In this document: piece by piece, positions 7,654-16,905 of the stretch | Layout: each line of letters opens with the position of its first letter | Numbering within the stretch: the stretch's first letter is position 1 | NCBI GenBank assembly: GCA_003427395.1 | Contig: BFEA01000358.1 | Location: 510,847-532,059 of the forward strand | Origin: Chara braunii | Taxonomy: Eukaryota; Streptophyta; Charophyceae; Charales; Characeae | DNA: 21,213 nucleotides | Direction of reading: 5' to 3' | Position numbers and translations under genes: made by a program | Notes under the pieces: model-generated | Seen by the model: the letters and a program-made list of their open reading frames with translations, nothing else | Told to the model about the DNA's origin: nothing | Database searches by the model: none

Positions 7654-8900
7654 TCAATTTGTCCCTCTCGGGGCTACATTCCTTGGCGTTGTTGTAGTGG
7701 CCCATTTCTTCCAGTGTAACTTACTGTCTGAGACTGTCGCGATCTTCCCCTGTAGCAACCAGTCTCTCATGAAGATTCGTCTCCTGAGTGCGAGTCTTTC
7801 AGGTTTGCCTCTCATTGCTGTCGATATACTCCTCCATTTGCATCGGACCTCTGTTTCCACCATCCTCAGCAGCAGGATCCACATGTCCTCCTTGGTCACT
7901 TCTGAACGCTCGATTCTCCTGGTACATCTCCTTTTCCGTATGACCCACAGGGCTAGTTTCCTGATCATGTGGAACCAGACCGCTTTTCCACTTCTGAGGC
8001 TGTCGGGGATGTTAGATAGAAGTAGGATGTTCAGAGGGGTGAGGTTGGGGGGAGGGGATGAGAAGAGGTGGGACCATAGGTTTTGGACTTTGTTCCATAT
8101 CCAGGCGGTCTGGCTGCAGTAGAGAAGGCAGTGGGGGATGTCTTCAGGACGTTATCATCGCACATTAGGCATAGTTCAGAGCTGTCGGGATCCGAGTGTT
8201 TTCTTCTTTTGTGGAGCCCCTGGTTATCAGGGAGTGCTGCATGGGCCATGAGCCACTGTAAGCTACAGATTCTAGCTGGTCTGATGTTCTAGCTGGTCTG
8301 ATGGGGAGGTATTTTGTCCAGGGGATGGATATTGAGGCTGTTGGCTCTAGGATCAGAGTCTCTCTCCATCTGTCTTCGAGTTTGGGGTTGGGGTCCGTGG
8401 TCAGTAGGCCTAGGTTGTACCCGAATTTGATGTCGTAATCCAGTATCATTCTGTTTTTTCCGGTTTTGCTTCATTTCCATATCCACTCCTTAGGATCGAA
8501 TTCGAGCTCCGTTATGCTGAGGCCAGGCTGAAAGATTATCCATGGTTTGGTTTTTGTTACCCTTACTTTTCGAAGAAGGGAGGACTCTATCGTCTCTAGC
8601 AAAGGTTCTCTGTTGAGAATGGCTAGTTCCTGGAGGTTGTGATTGGCATTGGGATAGGAGTAGAATTTGGAAAGGTAGCCGGTGGCTGAGGTGCGGGACG
8701 CCAACCGGTATGCTCTGTTCGGTGAAGTTTGGGATATGAGTATAACCCAGTCCCCTGGTTTTCAGGAGAAGTCTTCTTTCAAGAGGCGAAGCCAAAGGGG
8801 TGGGATGCTCTTCTGGATTGAACTTAGGTTATCTGCGAGAGCGTGACATACTTTTAGGGTGTTCCGGAGTTCTTGTTCCGTTCGCCATTCCCCCCGTTCT
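7654..8900 (-). pseudogene. LINE-B ORF2 C-terminal remnant (zf-RVT region)
   Basis: Starting near 8900 the minus strand reads TEQELRNTL...VCHALADN, matching LINE-A's REKLNGCHNL block. It continues through an RKVRV...IIFQP block (8471-8704) also found in LINE-A, and WLMAHAALPDNQGLHKRRK, a typical lead-in to the zf-RVT finger. The finger itself (ELCLMCDDN then HCLLYC, CX2C and HX4C) is near 8120-8190 and is crossed by a frameshift. A basic ALWVIRKRRC block and the terminal GKIATVSD follow, with a stop at 7654. An in-frame TGA lies at 8762-8764. No catalytic RT part is present because the copy is 5'-truncated. zf-RVT is normally a nucleic-acid-binding finger of plant LINE proteins; that role here is by family. 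Confidence 0.85.
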
Positions 8901-8912
8901 TCTGCCCACAGG

Positions 8913-8929
8913 TGCCTTGATGCTTTTCT
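8913..8929. repeat. Target-site duplication, right, of LINE-B
   Basis: Exact copy of the 17 bases at 7324-7340. Confidence 0.9.
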
Positions 8930-10445
8930 TGTCTGCCTGGTTTGGGCATTTTTTTAGGGCTTGTTTCTGTCGTTTGCCTGCTTGGTGTGTTTGCCCGTTG
9001 TCTGCCCTCCCACCTCTCCCATGCCCTCTAGCCTATATGCTTCGGACTTTGGAAAGCTGGTCATGGATAAGCACATTTGTACGAGGTAGCTTCATGAGTA
9101 GTAGTAGAGTGGCAGCATACAGCATCAGTTTGGTTACGGCAGGGCGGGGTGTACCATGAATAATATGGGGTCTATGGCGTGTTACACCAGCATACATCGT
9201 CAGTTTGGTTACGGCAGGGTGGGGTGCACCATGAATAATATGGGGTCTATGGCGTGTTACACCATGGGATATGATTGGATACACACACACACACATACAT
9301 GCAAGCCCTCTGTCTTTCCCCTCTTCGTAGGCTCTGTTTCTCTGATTCGCTGTCTACATTCGATGTGTGTCCACTAACATAACTAGAGACTAGTAGAGAT
9401 GTGCCAAATCCTTGCATGCTATCGTCCTTACAGCACCTTATACAATACGAAGGCGCTCGGTGCTCATGACATCTGTAGTAACGACAGACATTCGTCATGT
9501 GGCTCCCTCTGGCTCATCACATGCTGTGAACTGAAAATCCGCAGTGTTTTTCATAAGGTGTGAGTAGGCGATAGTCCACTTTGATCGTTGGTGTATGGGC
9601 GGGCTACCGTGTCCTTGTGTGTGCCTTGCTGCCTGCCTTGCTCTTTCTCTCTGCTTGTCCCCCTGCCGTCTTGCCTTCGTGTGTGGCTCCCTGCATGGAT
9701 TCCTGTGTTGTTGTGTGCCCATTGGTCCACCCACATGCTCGCCTGCTTTGCCTGCTATTCGCTGCCAAGCCATAACGTACTGTGTGCCTTGCTATGTTGC
9801 CCCCTGCCCCCCTCCTGCTAGGCCACTTGCCCTGCTATTAGCTGCCTTCTCCATGCCGTGTTTTGTGTGCCTTGCTGTCCAGGGTTTCATCCTCCACAAG
9901 AGTCGGTTGGCGAAGCAGTTTGTGATTACTACTAGTGTGTTCTCTTCCTACCATATCTTTACCTGTCTTTTGCTTCCGCTCACTGCATCTGCATGTTCGT
10001 CAGCCTTGGGTTGGATGAGCTATGGCCAAAAAACTACGACTGTGCTTGTGAATTCTCCAGGTAAGTCATCTTTACTAAACGAGTAATCACTGACGTGAGC
10101 CACCGCGCAAGACGAGGAGCCGCATATGATATATGCACTACCCTACGCACACATCGTAACTTTGTGGTTCTTTTTTTGTGTTGCCAAGCCTAGACAGCTG
10201 GACGGCTGCCTGCCCTCACTCGTCAACAAGCCTAGACAGCTGCAATGCTGCACTGGAAAGCTGCCGTCATGACTACGCCTTTCAGGTGGGCAGAAAAGGG
10301 AAAAAGACCCATAGTTGCGGCGCACGTGTGAGGTGCGCTGTGCGCTGGTTTAGCAGGGCGCGCACTGTGCGCTGTGCTGTGAGCGCGCTGCGGCCTGTGC
10401 GCCATGTGCGCAGGAATAATTAAAAAAAAAATGCCGTGGGGGAGG

Positions 10446-10448
<3 letters not shown>
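8930..10448. other. Unassigned interval with duplications
   Basis: No gene with a recognisable domain. It is rich in TGCCTG/CCTTGC-like words (9600-9880), has a short (AC)n at 9281-9294, a 16-bp direct repeat CAAGCCTAGACAGCTG at 10185-10200 and 10227-10242, and a GC-rich patch of GTGCGC-like words at 10320-10405. An open plus frame at 9595-10086 is low-complexity in Cys, Leu and Pro and I do not call it a gene. Confidence 0.5.
9113..9263. repeat. Tandem duplication, 75-bp unit x 2
   Basis: The unit starting CAGCATACAGCATCAG (9113-9187) is repeated at 9188-9263 with a few substitutions (GCGGGGTGTACC against GTGGGGTGCACC). Both end GGCGTGTTACACC. Confidence 0.9.
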
Positions 10449-10504
<56 letters not shown>

Positions 10505-10505
10505 N
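10449..10505. repeat. (TG)28 microsatellite ending in an unknown base
   Basis: Uninterrupted TG repeats from 10449 to 10504, then n at 10505, then retrotransposon coding sequence at once. The n and the abrupt change suggest an assembly join, so linkage of the sequence left and right of it is uncertain. Confidence 0.9.
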
Positions 10506-12404
10506 CCCTACCTTGCCATTTGTGTTGACCACAGATGCAAGTCAGTATGGTGTTGGTGCAGTCCTTCAGCAAGATGATGGGACCGGCCTGAAACCGGTGG
10601 AATTCATGAGTAAGAAAATAAAGGTGCAAAGGATCCAGGCGTCTACTTACGAAAAGGAACTGTATGCTCTCGTCTGTGCCCTCAAACAGTGGAAGCATTT
10701 CTTACTTGGGAGACATTTCAAGATCTTTTCTGATCACTCCACTCTGCAGTGGATGAAGACCCAAGGTGAGTTAAATGATAAGCTGGCAAGATAGATTCAG
10801 TTCATCGACGGATTTGACTTTGAACTGAAACACAAGAAGGGATGCTATAACAGGGTTGCTGATGAATTGTTAAGTAGACCTGATTCCTTCGCAGCCATTG
10901 TTGACACTTACTCTTTTGCTGATCCCACCAGAAAGGCCATTGCTGATGCGTTGCCTCAGGATCCAGTCTTTGGCCCCATTCTTAGGAATTTACAGGCTGA
11001 CCCCAATTCTGAGTCAGGCTATGCCTTGGCTTCGGGCTTGCTGTATACAATCATCGAAGGGGAAGAACGTCTGCGCATCCCTAATGATCGCAAGATCATC
11101 ACTCATCTGATCTCAGAGAGCCATGATGCTCGCGTTCACTTTGGGTTCTTAAAGACGTATGCTGCCCTGACCCAACGTTTCTATTGGTCTAAAATGAAAG
11201 ACGATATCCTGCATTACTTGGAGACCTGCGAATTGTGCCAAAAGAACAAGGTCCACAGGCGACCTCCTATGGGACTTCTCAAACCTCTACCTATCCCTGA
11301 CGGTCTAGGTGAGTCAGTGTCCATTGATTTCACAGACCTGGGCAAAACCACTCCACGTGGAATGAGACAGGTAATGGTTTGTGTGGATCGATTCTCTAAG
11401 TCTGCTGAGTTTATCCCCTTACCTGCTGAGGTCAGAGTACCTCTGGTCAGAGAGCTCTTTTGTGAGAGGTGGGTAAATGTCCATGGGTGCCCAACCTCCA
11501 TTGCCAGTGACAAAGATTCCAGATTCTGCAGCGATGATTGGCAGTCCTTCTGCAAGGACTACCTACATTCCAGACTAGACATGACCTCTGACAGACATCC
11601 CGAAGCCAATGGACAGGCCGAAGTGATGAACCAAGTCTTGTTTTAGTTGCTACGTCCTGTGATCACACCCGATCAGCAGGACTGGGACAGACATCTATCA
11701 CGAGCACAACTGATGTATAACACGTCTGTTCACAGCACCACAGGCTTTACACCCTATAAGCTACACTTTGCAAGAGACCCCATACAACCTCTGGACGATC
11801 TGATTGACAAGTCCAAGCCTAAACTAACTCCTGGAACTGCAGAGTTCACCAAGAGTTATGAGAAAGACCTAGAGAAAGCTAGGCCCAGAAGAGGATGATC
11901 GAACAGGCTAATAAGCATCGCTCTCCCTCTACTATTCGACCAGGTCACTGGGTCTGGGTGAAAAGATCTGAATTAACTGATGAGCAGGATATTTCAAGAA
12001 AGTTGTTACCTGTCTATTATGACCCATGGCAGGTACTTGATACGGTGGGGGCAGATCCATTTGGACCTTCCTATGTGCTTGCTGTACCCTCTCATATCAA
12101 GACCTATCCGGTCTTCCATGCCTCAAAACTGCTGCCTTTCGCGTCTGCTGATGCATTCCCTGATAGGCCCCCGCAGTTTGGACCTCCAATCCCTGGAAAG
12201 GGATACGAAGTTCAGAGCATCGAAGATCAGTGGGGCACAGGCCCCAACTGTGAATACCTTGTGAAGTTTCTGTTCCAGCCTCACACAGAGGACCGATGGT
12301 TCCCAAGGAAGGAACTTCTCAAGTCTGCAAATTCAGTTGTGCGTGCCTATGAGGCCGAACAGAAGGGACAACCTCTCAGACGTTCCCCTCGTGGACACCC
12401 CTAG
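10506..12404 (+). mobile_element. Ty3/gypsy chromovirus fragment (3' pol)
   Basis: RNase H, zinc-binding and catalytic integrase, and a C-terminal chromodomain occur in that order on the plus strand, which is the Ty3/gypsy chromovirus layout. Gag, protease and the reverse transcriptase core are missing on the left, where sequence ends at the (TG)n tract and n. Sequence after 12404 probably holds the 3' UTR and LTR. Confidence 0.9.
10507..12404 (+). pseudogene. Ty3/gypsy pol: RNase H, integrase, chromodomain (broken)
   Basis: RNase H starts with TTDASQYGVGAVLQQ (catalytic D at 10534-10536) and has YEKELYALV, FSDHSTLQW and VADELLSRPD. The integrase has an HHCC finger (SHDARVHFG near 11120 and CELCQ near 11228). 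Its D-D-E core follows: SIDFTDLG (near 11320), ASDKDSRF (near 11505), NGQAEVMNQ (near 11615). D-to-E spacing is 36 residues, one more than the usual 35. After an SH3-like GHWVWVK...VFHASKLLPF segment comes a chromodomain (GYEVQSIEDQ...EYLVKFLF, near 12200-12345), expected to bind histone tails and steer insertion. Breaks: TAG at 10792-10794 (usually Trp), TAG at 11644-11646, and a one-base frameshift near 11883-11895. The copy should not yield active proteins. Confidence 0.92.
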
Positions 12405-13650
12405 CTCGGAGTCCTCGCTCCCCGGGAGGGTAGGAATGCAATGAATTGCAGTGGCATGCGAGCTGTACATTGAAGTTGTTTGATGTTGCCTGGTTCTGAG
12501 TCCGTCGGGATTCGATCCCGCGACCTGTTTCTCTGCTTGTTTTTTTGTTGGCTTTGTTTGCCTGGTTGTCTTGAGCCTTGTTGGGCTCGATCCCTAGACC
12601 TGTCGGCAGCAGTCTCTGTTGGCTGGTCATAGACCCTTCAGGGTGTTTTGGTTGTTTTAGTAGGAGGAACGTAGGCCCTCCCCTCTGGTGCTGTTTTCTG
12701 CCTAGATACAGTCCTAGGCTGAAAGTGCAAAACGAGGCTGTAGGCTGTCGGGTCTGGGAGGCTGGAGGGGAACAAAAGTACCGAGGGCAAAATTTTCGGG
12801 GCTGGTCGTCATTTTTTTTCCCACGAAGTACTGCTGGAGGTCGCTGCTGAAGCTGCGTTAATTCCAAGTGCTGCTCCTCCTTCCTGATTGAAGGGAGCTG
12901 ACGGCCATAGCTGGGGTTACCTGGCTGATGTGGCCCGCGGGGCATCAAGCCCTGCTCTGTGAGACGCTTCCTCCATTGCTGTCCAGTTGGGGTTCGGACA
13001 GCTGCCATCAAAGCAGCTTTTCCATGCCTGCTTCGAAGTGGCAGGCCACCATCTTCATCGAGTTGTTGGGCTTCTTCATCGTTCAGGGAGCTGCCCTCCC
13101 TTGTTGATCGAACACATCATCTGCGGTGGGCACCGTGGTTGGACCGCTGGTGGGCTGTTTGGGGATACAAGGGCTGGTGGCGAACAGTGGGCTTGATAGG
13201 TTGGGCGCAGGCCTGCGCCATAGCTGTGAGCTCGAAGGTGTGGGAGGAAGAAGAAGTCTCCCTCGATGAAACTCTGTAAATAATTTGTTCGTAGGTGTTG
13301 TTAACGTGGTTGGGATTCTTGGGGTTTGTGCTGTTGATTGAACCGGGGAGAGACGGTAATTAGAATTGATTTCGTTTCAATTTCTCGCCCTGCTAATTTG
13401 TGCTGGTGTTCTAAGGAAAATCCGGAAAGGATTTAATCAGAGATTATTTTATTTTTGATTAGTTTGCTGCGTGCGGTAAAAAGGAAATCATTGGTTGATT
13501 TTGCTGCTAAACGTTGCTAGCAACCTCCCTGAGCACCTACAGACACTAAGCACTAATCTGCCATCTGTCTTAACCCTTCTCTTAAAACTGAGTAAACAGT
13601 ACAGCCTGATTCCGATTAGCTTGTTGTTCTGTGTGTGAACGCCAATCCGA
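12405..13650 (+). other. Probable gypsy 3' UTR and LTR sequence
   Basis: About 1.25 kb without a gene follows the gypsy stop. A purine-rich run GGGAGGGTAGGAA (12424-12436), like a polypurine tract, is followed by TG at 12437, inside the palindrome TGCAATGAATTGCA; this is a candidate LTR start. The other LTR is not in the window, so the borders cannot be proven. A roughly 45-bp block (GCCTGGTT...TCGATCCC...GACCTGT) is present twice, at 12488 and 12560. The region ends at the LINE-C T-tract. I could not find a primer-binding site. Confidence 0.45.
12488..12604. repeat. Diverged tandem block, 72-bp period, with tRNA T-arm-like words
   Basis: GCCTGGTT begins both copies (12488 and 12560). Both contain GGG, then TCGATCCC, then GACCTGT (GGGATTCGATCCCGCGACCT and GGGCTCGATCCCTAGACCT). 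The words resemble a pol III B box, but no A box at the right distance is obvious. Confidence 0.55.
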
Positions 13651-13731
13651 TTTATTTTTTTTATTTTTTTTTTATTTTTTATTTTTATTTTTTTGAAAAA
13701 GACAGCCCCATCCACACAGAGTGAAAGCACC

Positions 13732-13752
13732 TGCTGGAAATCGGGTCCAGCA
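13732..13752 (-). other. Tail hairpin, LINE-C 3' UTR
   Basis: TGCTGGA (13732-13738) pairs with TCCAGCA (13746-13752) around AATCGGG, about 38 bp from the A-tail. The sequence around it (complement of GGTCCAGCATCCCATA) is shared with SINE copies a and c. Confidence 0.75.
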
Positions 13753-13802
13753 TCCCATACACAGAGTGAAAACAAAGACTAAAATTAGGGAGAATCCTGC
13801 CA

Positions 13803-13832
13803 GCATTGATTGCTCTGGGACCCAGAGGATTA
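13803..13832 (-). other. Conserved 3'-UTR motif of the three LINEs (LINE-C copy)
   Basis: GCATTGATT (13803-13811) is followed by CTCTGGG-A-CCCAGAG (13813-13827), a near-perfect palindrome, then GATTAACT. Same order as in LINE-A and LINE-B; about 150 bp from the A-tail. Confidence 0.6.
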
Positions 13833-13936
13833 ACTGAGCAGGTTGTGTCAGAACAGGGAGGAGCCTCTTCACCCCATGTCGGGCGCCAGATCACTGCGTA
13901 TACAAACTGGTCCCTCCCCTGCATTTGCAGTCTTGC

Positions 13937-15360
13937 TTACTCCGCTCCGTACCATTGCATGTCCACCACAGCCAGCTGATGAGGGGGAAAGGGGTCGGGG
14001 AAGTCCGCAGAAGGCCGTAACAGGACCTCTTGGCCCACCGTTGTCCAATCTTTAAAACAAAGCTGGTAGTCCTTCCTGATCGGATCCCGGTTCCCGACTT
14101 GGTTGTCTCCTTCGCCTTCCGGGATTTTGCCGCCCTCCCATTTGATGGAGGCAATTCGGCCGGCATTCTCGCCGCCCAACCAGTCCCCCGAGAATTTTTG
14201 GATTTTTTGTTTGATTTCATTCCTTGTTTGGCACAGATCGAGCTGGCCCTTAACCTTCTGCCATTGCGTCATTAGTTCTTGCTGTATAAATTGTCTGATC
14301 ATGTCCGTCATTTCCTCCCCCGCTATACGAACGCCCTCCAAAGTGTGTATGCAGCGTCTTCTCCAGATCGCCCACATAACCGCCCTCCTCCTTATTCTAA
14401 ACATGTTCTCCAGATCAACCTTTCCATATTATCTCCTAAGTTGTGGCAGTGCTTCAATAACGTCCTCATTTGTGATTCTGTTTGCCACCCCTTATTTTCT
14501 GAGTCCCAGATGTCTTTAACTCTAATTATACCCCTTTTGACCCAGCTGTTCCACGGGGGGTCCGAACTACGATACACTCTTCCGTTTCGGTCCGTGATAT
14601 TTCTATTCCTGAACAGAGGTTGTCGGGCCACCTCCTCCCATCTGGTTGGCCTAGGTATTTCTGGCAACGGTAGTTGACGCCAGGCTTTCAAGCAACGAAT
14701 CCAGAAGTCATCTGTTGTGATGTCACTGCGGGCCGCATCTCGGTTGGTAAGGTCGCTGCGGGCCGCATCTCGGTTCTGATTCCTGCCTGCGCGGGAGCGC
14801 CGCGGCAAGGGCCAGAAACGGTCTTCCAACCAAGTCCGAGGGTTTACTGTTCGAGGGGCTTGTGGGGTGAGACGAGCGAGCTGTTCCAACGCCAGAGCTT
14901 GCCATGGGAGGTCTTCTGCCAACACCAGTCTCCTGATCCACTGCACCATCAGCGCTGTGACCTGGACCCCTGGGTCTAGGATCCCCAAACCTCCTCTGTC
15001 CTTAGGCTGGATCACCGCCGTCCACGCCACCCTATTGATAACCTTGGGAAGCTCGCTGTTACCCCTCCACAACATTGCCATTAGTTGTCGTTTGAGCGAC
15101 CTCACTGCCTCCTTACTAAGTGCTCATATCGCCGATTTATACCAGAGGGCAGCAAGCACCACATTGTTAATCGCCAGCGCCCTACCGATTAAGGAGGTGT
15201 ATTTGTCGTTCCAACGCGCCAACTTCTCTAAGGCGGGCTTAAGAATCCAATCGTCGTTCGAAGCCGGTTTCCCTGTTGCTGTTAACATTATTCCTAACAC
15301 TCTCACCGGGGCTATTTCCGGAAGCCATTTGATTCGTGGCAGCTCCGGGGGGCGCACTCC
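13937..15360 (-). pseudogene. LINE-C ORF2, region after the RT core
   Basis: This continues the RT frame after a TAA at 15361-15363. It contains VRVLGIML (RT motif E region), RWNDKYTSLIGRALAINNV and, after a TGA at 15124-15126, MAMLWRG...DRGGLGILDPG, all typical of LINE thumb and connection regions. The FWIRCLKAWRQL...RQPLFRN and CHNL blocks match LINE-A. Near 14412-14425 the protein jumps, with a frame change, straight to ENMFRIRRRAVMWAIWRRRC. LINE-A and LINE-B have several hundred bases between these blocks, including the zf-RVT finger, so this copy has an internal deletion of roughly 0.8 kb. The frame then runs to a stop at 13937. Within it, 14720-14770 holds a short direct duplication (GCTGCGGGCCGCATCTCGGT-like). 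Confidence 0.85.
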
Positions 15361-16479
15361 TTAGTGGTGTATCCACCACCCAAGGGTTTTATTGCCCCAA
15401 TTAATTGTCATATCTGACACCGCTGTGAACTTGTCAAACAAACGTCTAATCTCCTCCATGTTCTCAGCGGTGGCATCGACCATGAGTGTCAGGTCATCCG
15501 CGAACATCGAGCAGACAGGGATAGCCTCTTCCGGAATGGCCGAGATCTGCAGCTTCCTCAGATTTTTGTTGGCCCGGAGATTCGCCGCCAGGGCCTCCAT
15601 CACTATTATGAACAGGAATGGGGCCAGGGGGTCTCCTTGGCGGACAGACCGCTGCAGAGGGAATGCCGGTGCGAGGCTGCCATTAATTTGGACACACGTG
15701 GTCGCGTTGTGATGCAAGATTTCAGTCCAGCGGCGAAAGACTGGGCCTATGTTCATTTTTTCCATGCACCGGTCGAGAAAAAGCCAGTCCACATGGTCGT
15801 AGGCTTTCTCGAAGTCTATGAAGACCACGGCCAGGTTTTGTTTGTCTTGCCTGGTTAACTTAAGCAGTTCATTCACCAGTAGGATGTTATCCTGGATCCT
15901 GCGACTCTTGACAAAACCGGTTTGAGTCGGATGGATGATCTGATCCAGGACCGGGATCAACCGGTTAGCCAGTGCTTTCGCGAGCATCTTATAAACGACC
16001 GTGAGCAGCGTTATTGGCCGGTAGTTTCGAATGTCCATCATATCCCCTTTTTTGTGCAGCAGCGTGAGGACACCCTTCCCCACCACCTCCCCCATGTTTC
16101 CGGTCTCCCACACCGAGTTGTAGTAATCCATGAGGTCTGAGGCCATCTGGGGCCAAAAGGTTTCCCAGAATTCTTTGGGGAGACCGTCCACCCCCGGGGT
16201 TTTCTCATTCTCCATCTGCTCCATTGCTGCCCATATTTCTTCCTTGGACAGCGGCCGATCCAGGGTCAATCGTTGCTCCTGTGTCAGGGTTTTGCTCATT
16301 GGTTCTAAAAATTCAGCTATTTCTCGTTCTTTAGTGTTTTTCTCTTGATGGGCACACCTGGACGTGAATAAGTCCTTGAAGAAGGACCTCGCTATCTGCA
16401 TGCATTGAGGTGTAGAACATGCCACGTCCCTTTGTGCCGAGTGCGGGTCGTATAATGCTTCTATCGTTGTTCTGCGCAT
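15361..16479 (-). pseudogene. LINE-C ORF2, reverse transcriptase core
   Basis: An open stretch of 372 codons covers the RT fingers and palm. Visible motifs in order: KTPGVDGLPKEFW, NYRPITLLTVVYKMLAKAL, HPTQTGFVKSRRIQDNIL, motif A FIDFEKAYDHVDW (catalytic D), motif B RQGDPLAPFLFIIVMEA, and motif C MFADDLTLMVD (catalytic DD; near 15485-15515). These are diagnostic of an RVT_1 domain of L1-type LINEs, which primes cDNA synthesis at nicked target DNA. The frame stops at a TAA (15361-15363), but the protein continues in the same frame beyond it. Upstream, after a frame change near 16480-16500, the connector at 16497-16905 joins it to the endonuclease. The RT motifs themselves look undamaged. Confidence 0.93.
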
Positions 16480-16496
16480 GCGCGGCCGGGCCAGGC

Positions 16497-16905
16497 TAAA
16501 GAACTTTTATCCATGGAGCCTTCCTTTTGATGCCATGTGAGTCGCCCTCTGATTCGTGCACCCTCCCAGCGTTGTGAAGCAAAAGATTGAAGACACTGTT
16601 GCAGGACTTGTATCTCTGAATGTTCTTCTGGTTGTGTAAGATGGTTGCTGTTCGGGTCCTGTTGCTCGAGTTGTTGAAGTTGCAAGTGGATGTTCATTTC
16701 CTGCTGGTGATTTCTAGTCGCTAGTTGTTTAGAGTACTCCTGGCATTTTTCCCCTAGGTAGAAGAGACCGTTATTGAACCATTCTATTTCTTGTGGGACG
16801 TGTTGTTTCTGTGCATGCCAGAATGTCCAGAAAGCGTTAATGTAGTTTCTGAATGTTGCTTGCCGCAGGATCGAAACATTAAGTTTATAAAACCCAGGCC
16901 CATTG
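16497..16905 (-). pseudogene. LINE-C ORF2, connector between endonuclease and RT
   Basis: One frame reads GPGFYKLNVSIL, the usual start of the segment after a LINE endonuclease, then a Gln-rich stretch and RIRGRLTWHQKEGSMDKSS, close to the common R-x-R-x-x-W-x-x-E-G-D-x-x-S motif before the RT domain. A frame change separates it from the endonuclease (about 16895-16910) and another from the RT ORF (about 16490). Plant LINEs carry this linker without a known enzymatic role. Confidence 0.75.

Larger units (their letters stand above)
7341..8912 (-). mobile_element. LINE-B: 5'-truncated L1-type retrotransposon with intact target-site duplication
   Basis: A 1.57-kb insertion framed by a perfect 17-bp duplication, minus strand, with its A-tail at 7342-7360. 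It contains the C-terminal part of ORF2 (7654-8900) and a 310-bp 3' UTR. Protein blocks and the 3'-UTR box CCATTCTGGG...GTCAGTCCGGTTCCTATTCC are shared with LINE-A, so both are one family. It has fewer disruptions per length than LINE-A and the duplication has no mismatch, which suggests a later insertion. Confidence 0.92.

Noticed and set aside
9595-10086. Open plus frame of 163 codons rich in Cys, Leu and Pro
   Set aside because: Low-complexity composition from repeated TGCCTG-like words; no domain, and overlapping frames are equally open.
10450-10504. Alternating Cys-Val peptide coded by the (TG)n tract as part of the gypsy protein
   Set aside because: It is microsatellite sequence that happens to be in frame; the gypsy protein begins after the n.
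12500-12530. tRNA gene or tRNA-derived SINE head at GGGATTCGATCCCG
   Set aside because: Only a T-arm-like word is present; no acceptor, D or anticodon arms can be drawn around it.
12376-13011. Open minus-strand frame of 211 codons
   Set aside because: It lies antisense to the gypsy 3' end and the post-pol region, has no recognisable domain and biased composition; likely a chance frame.
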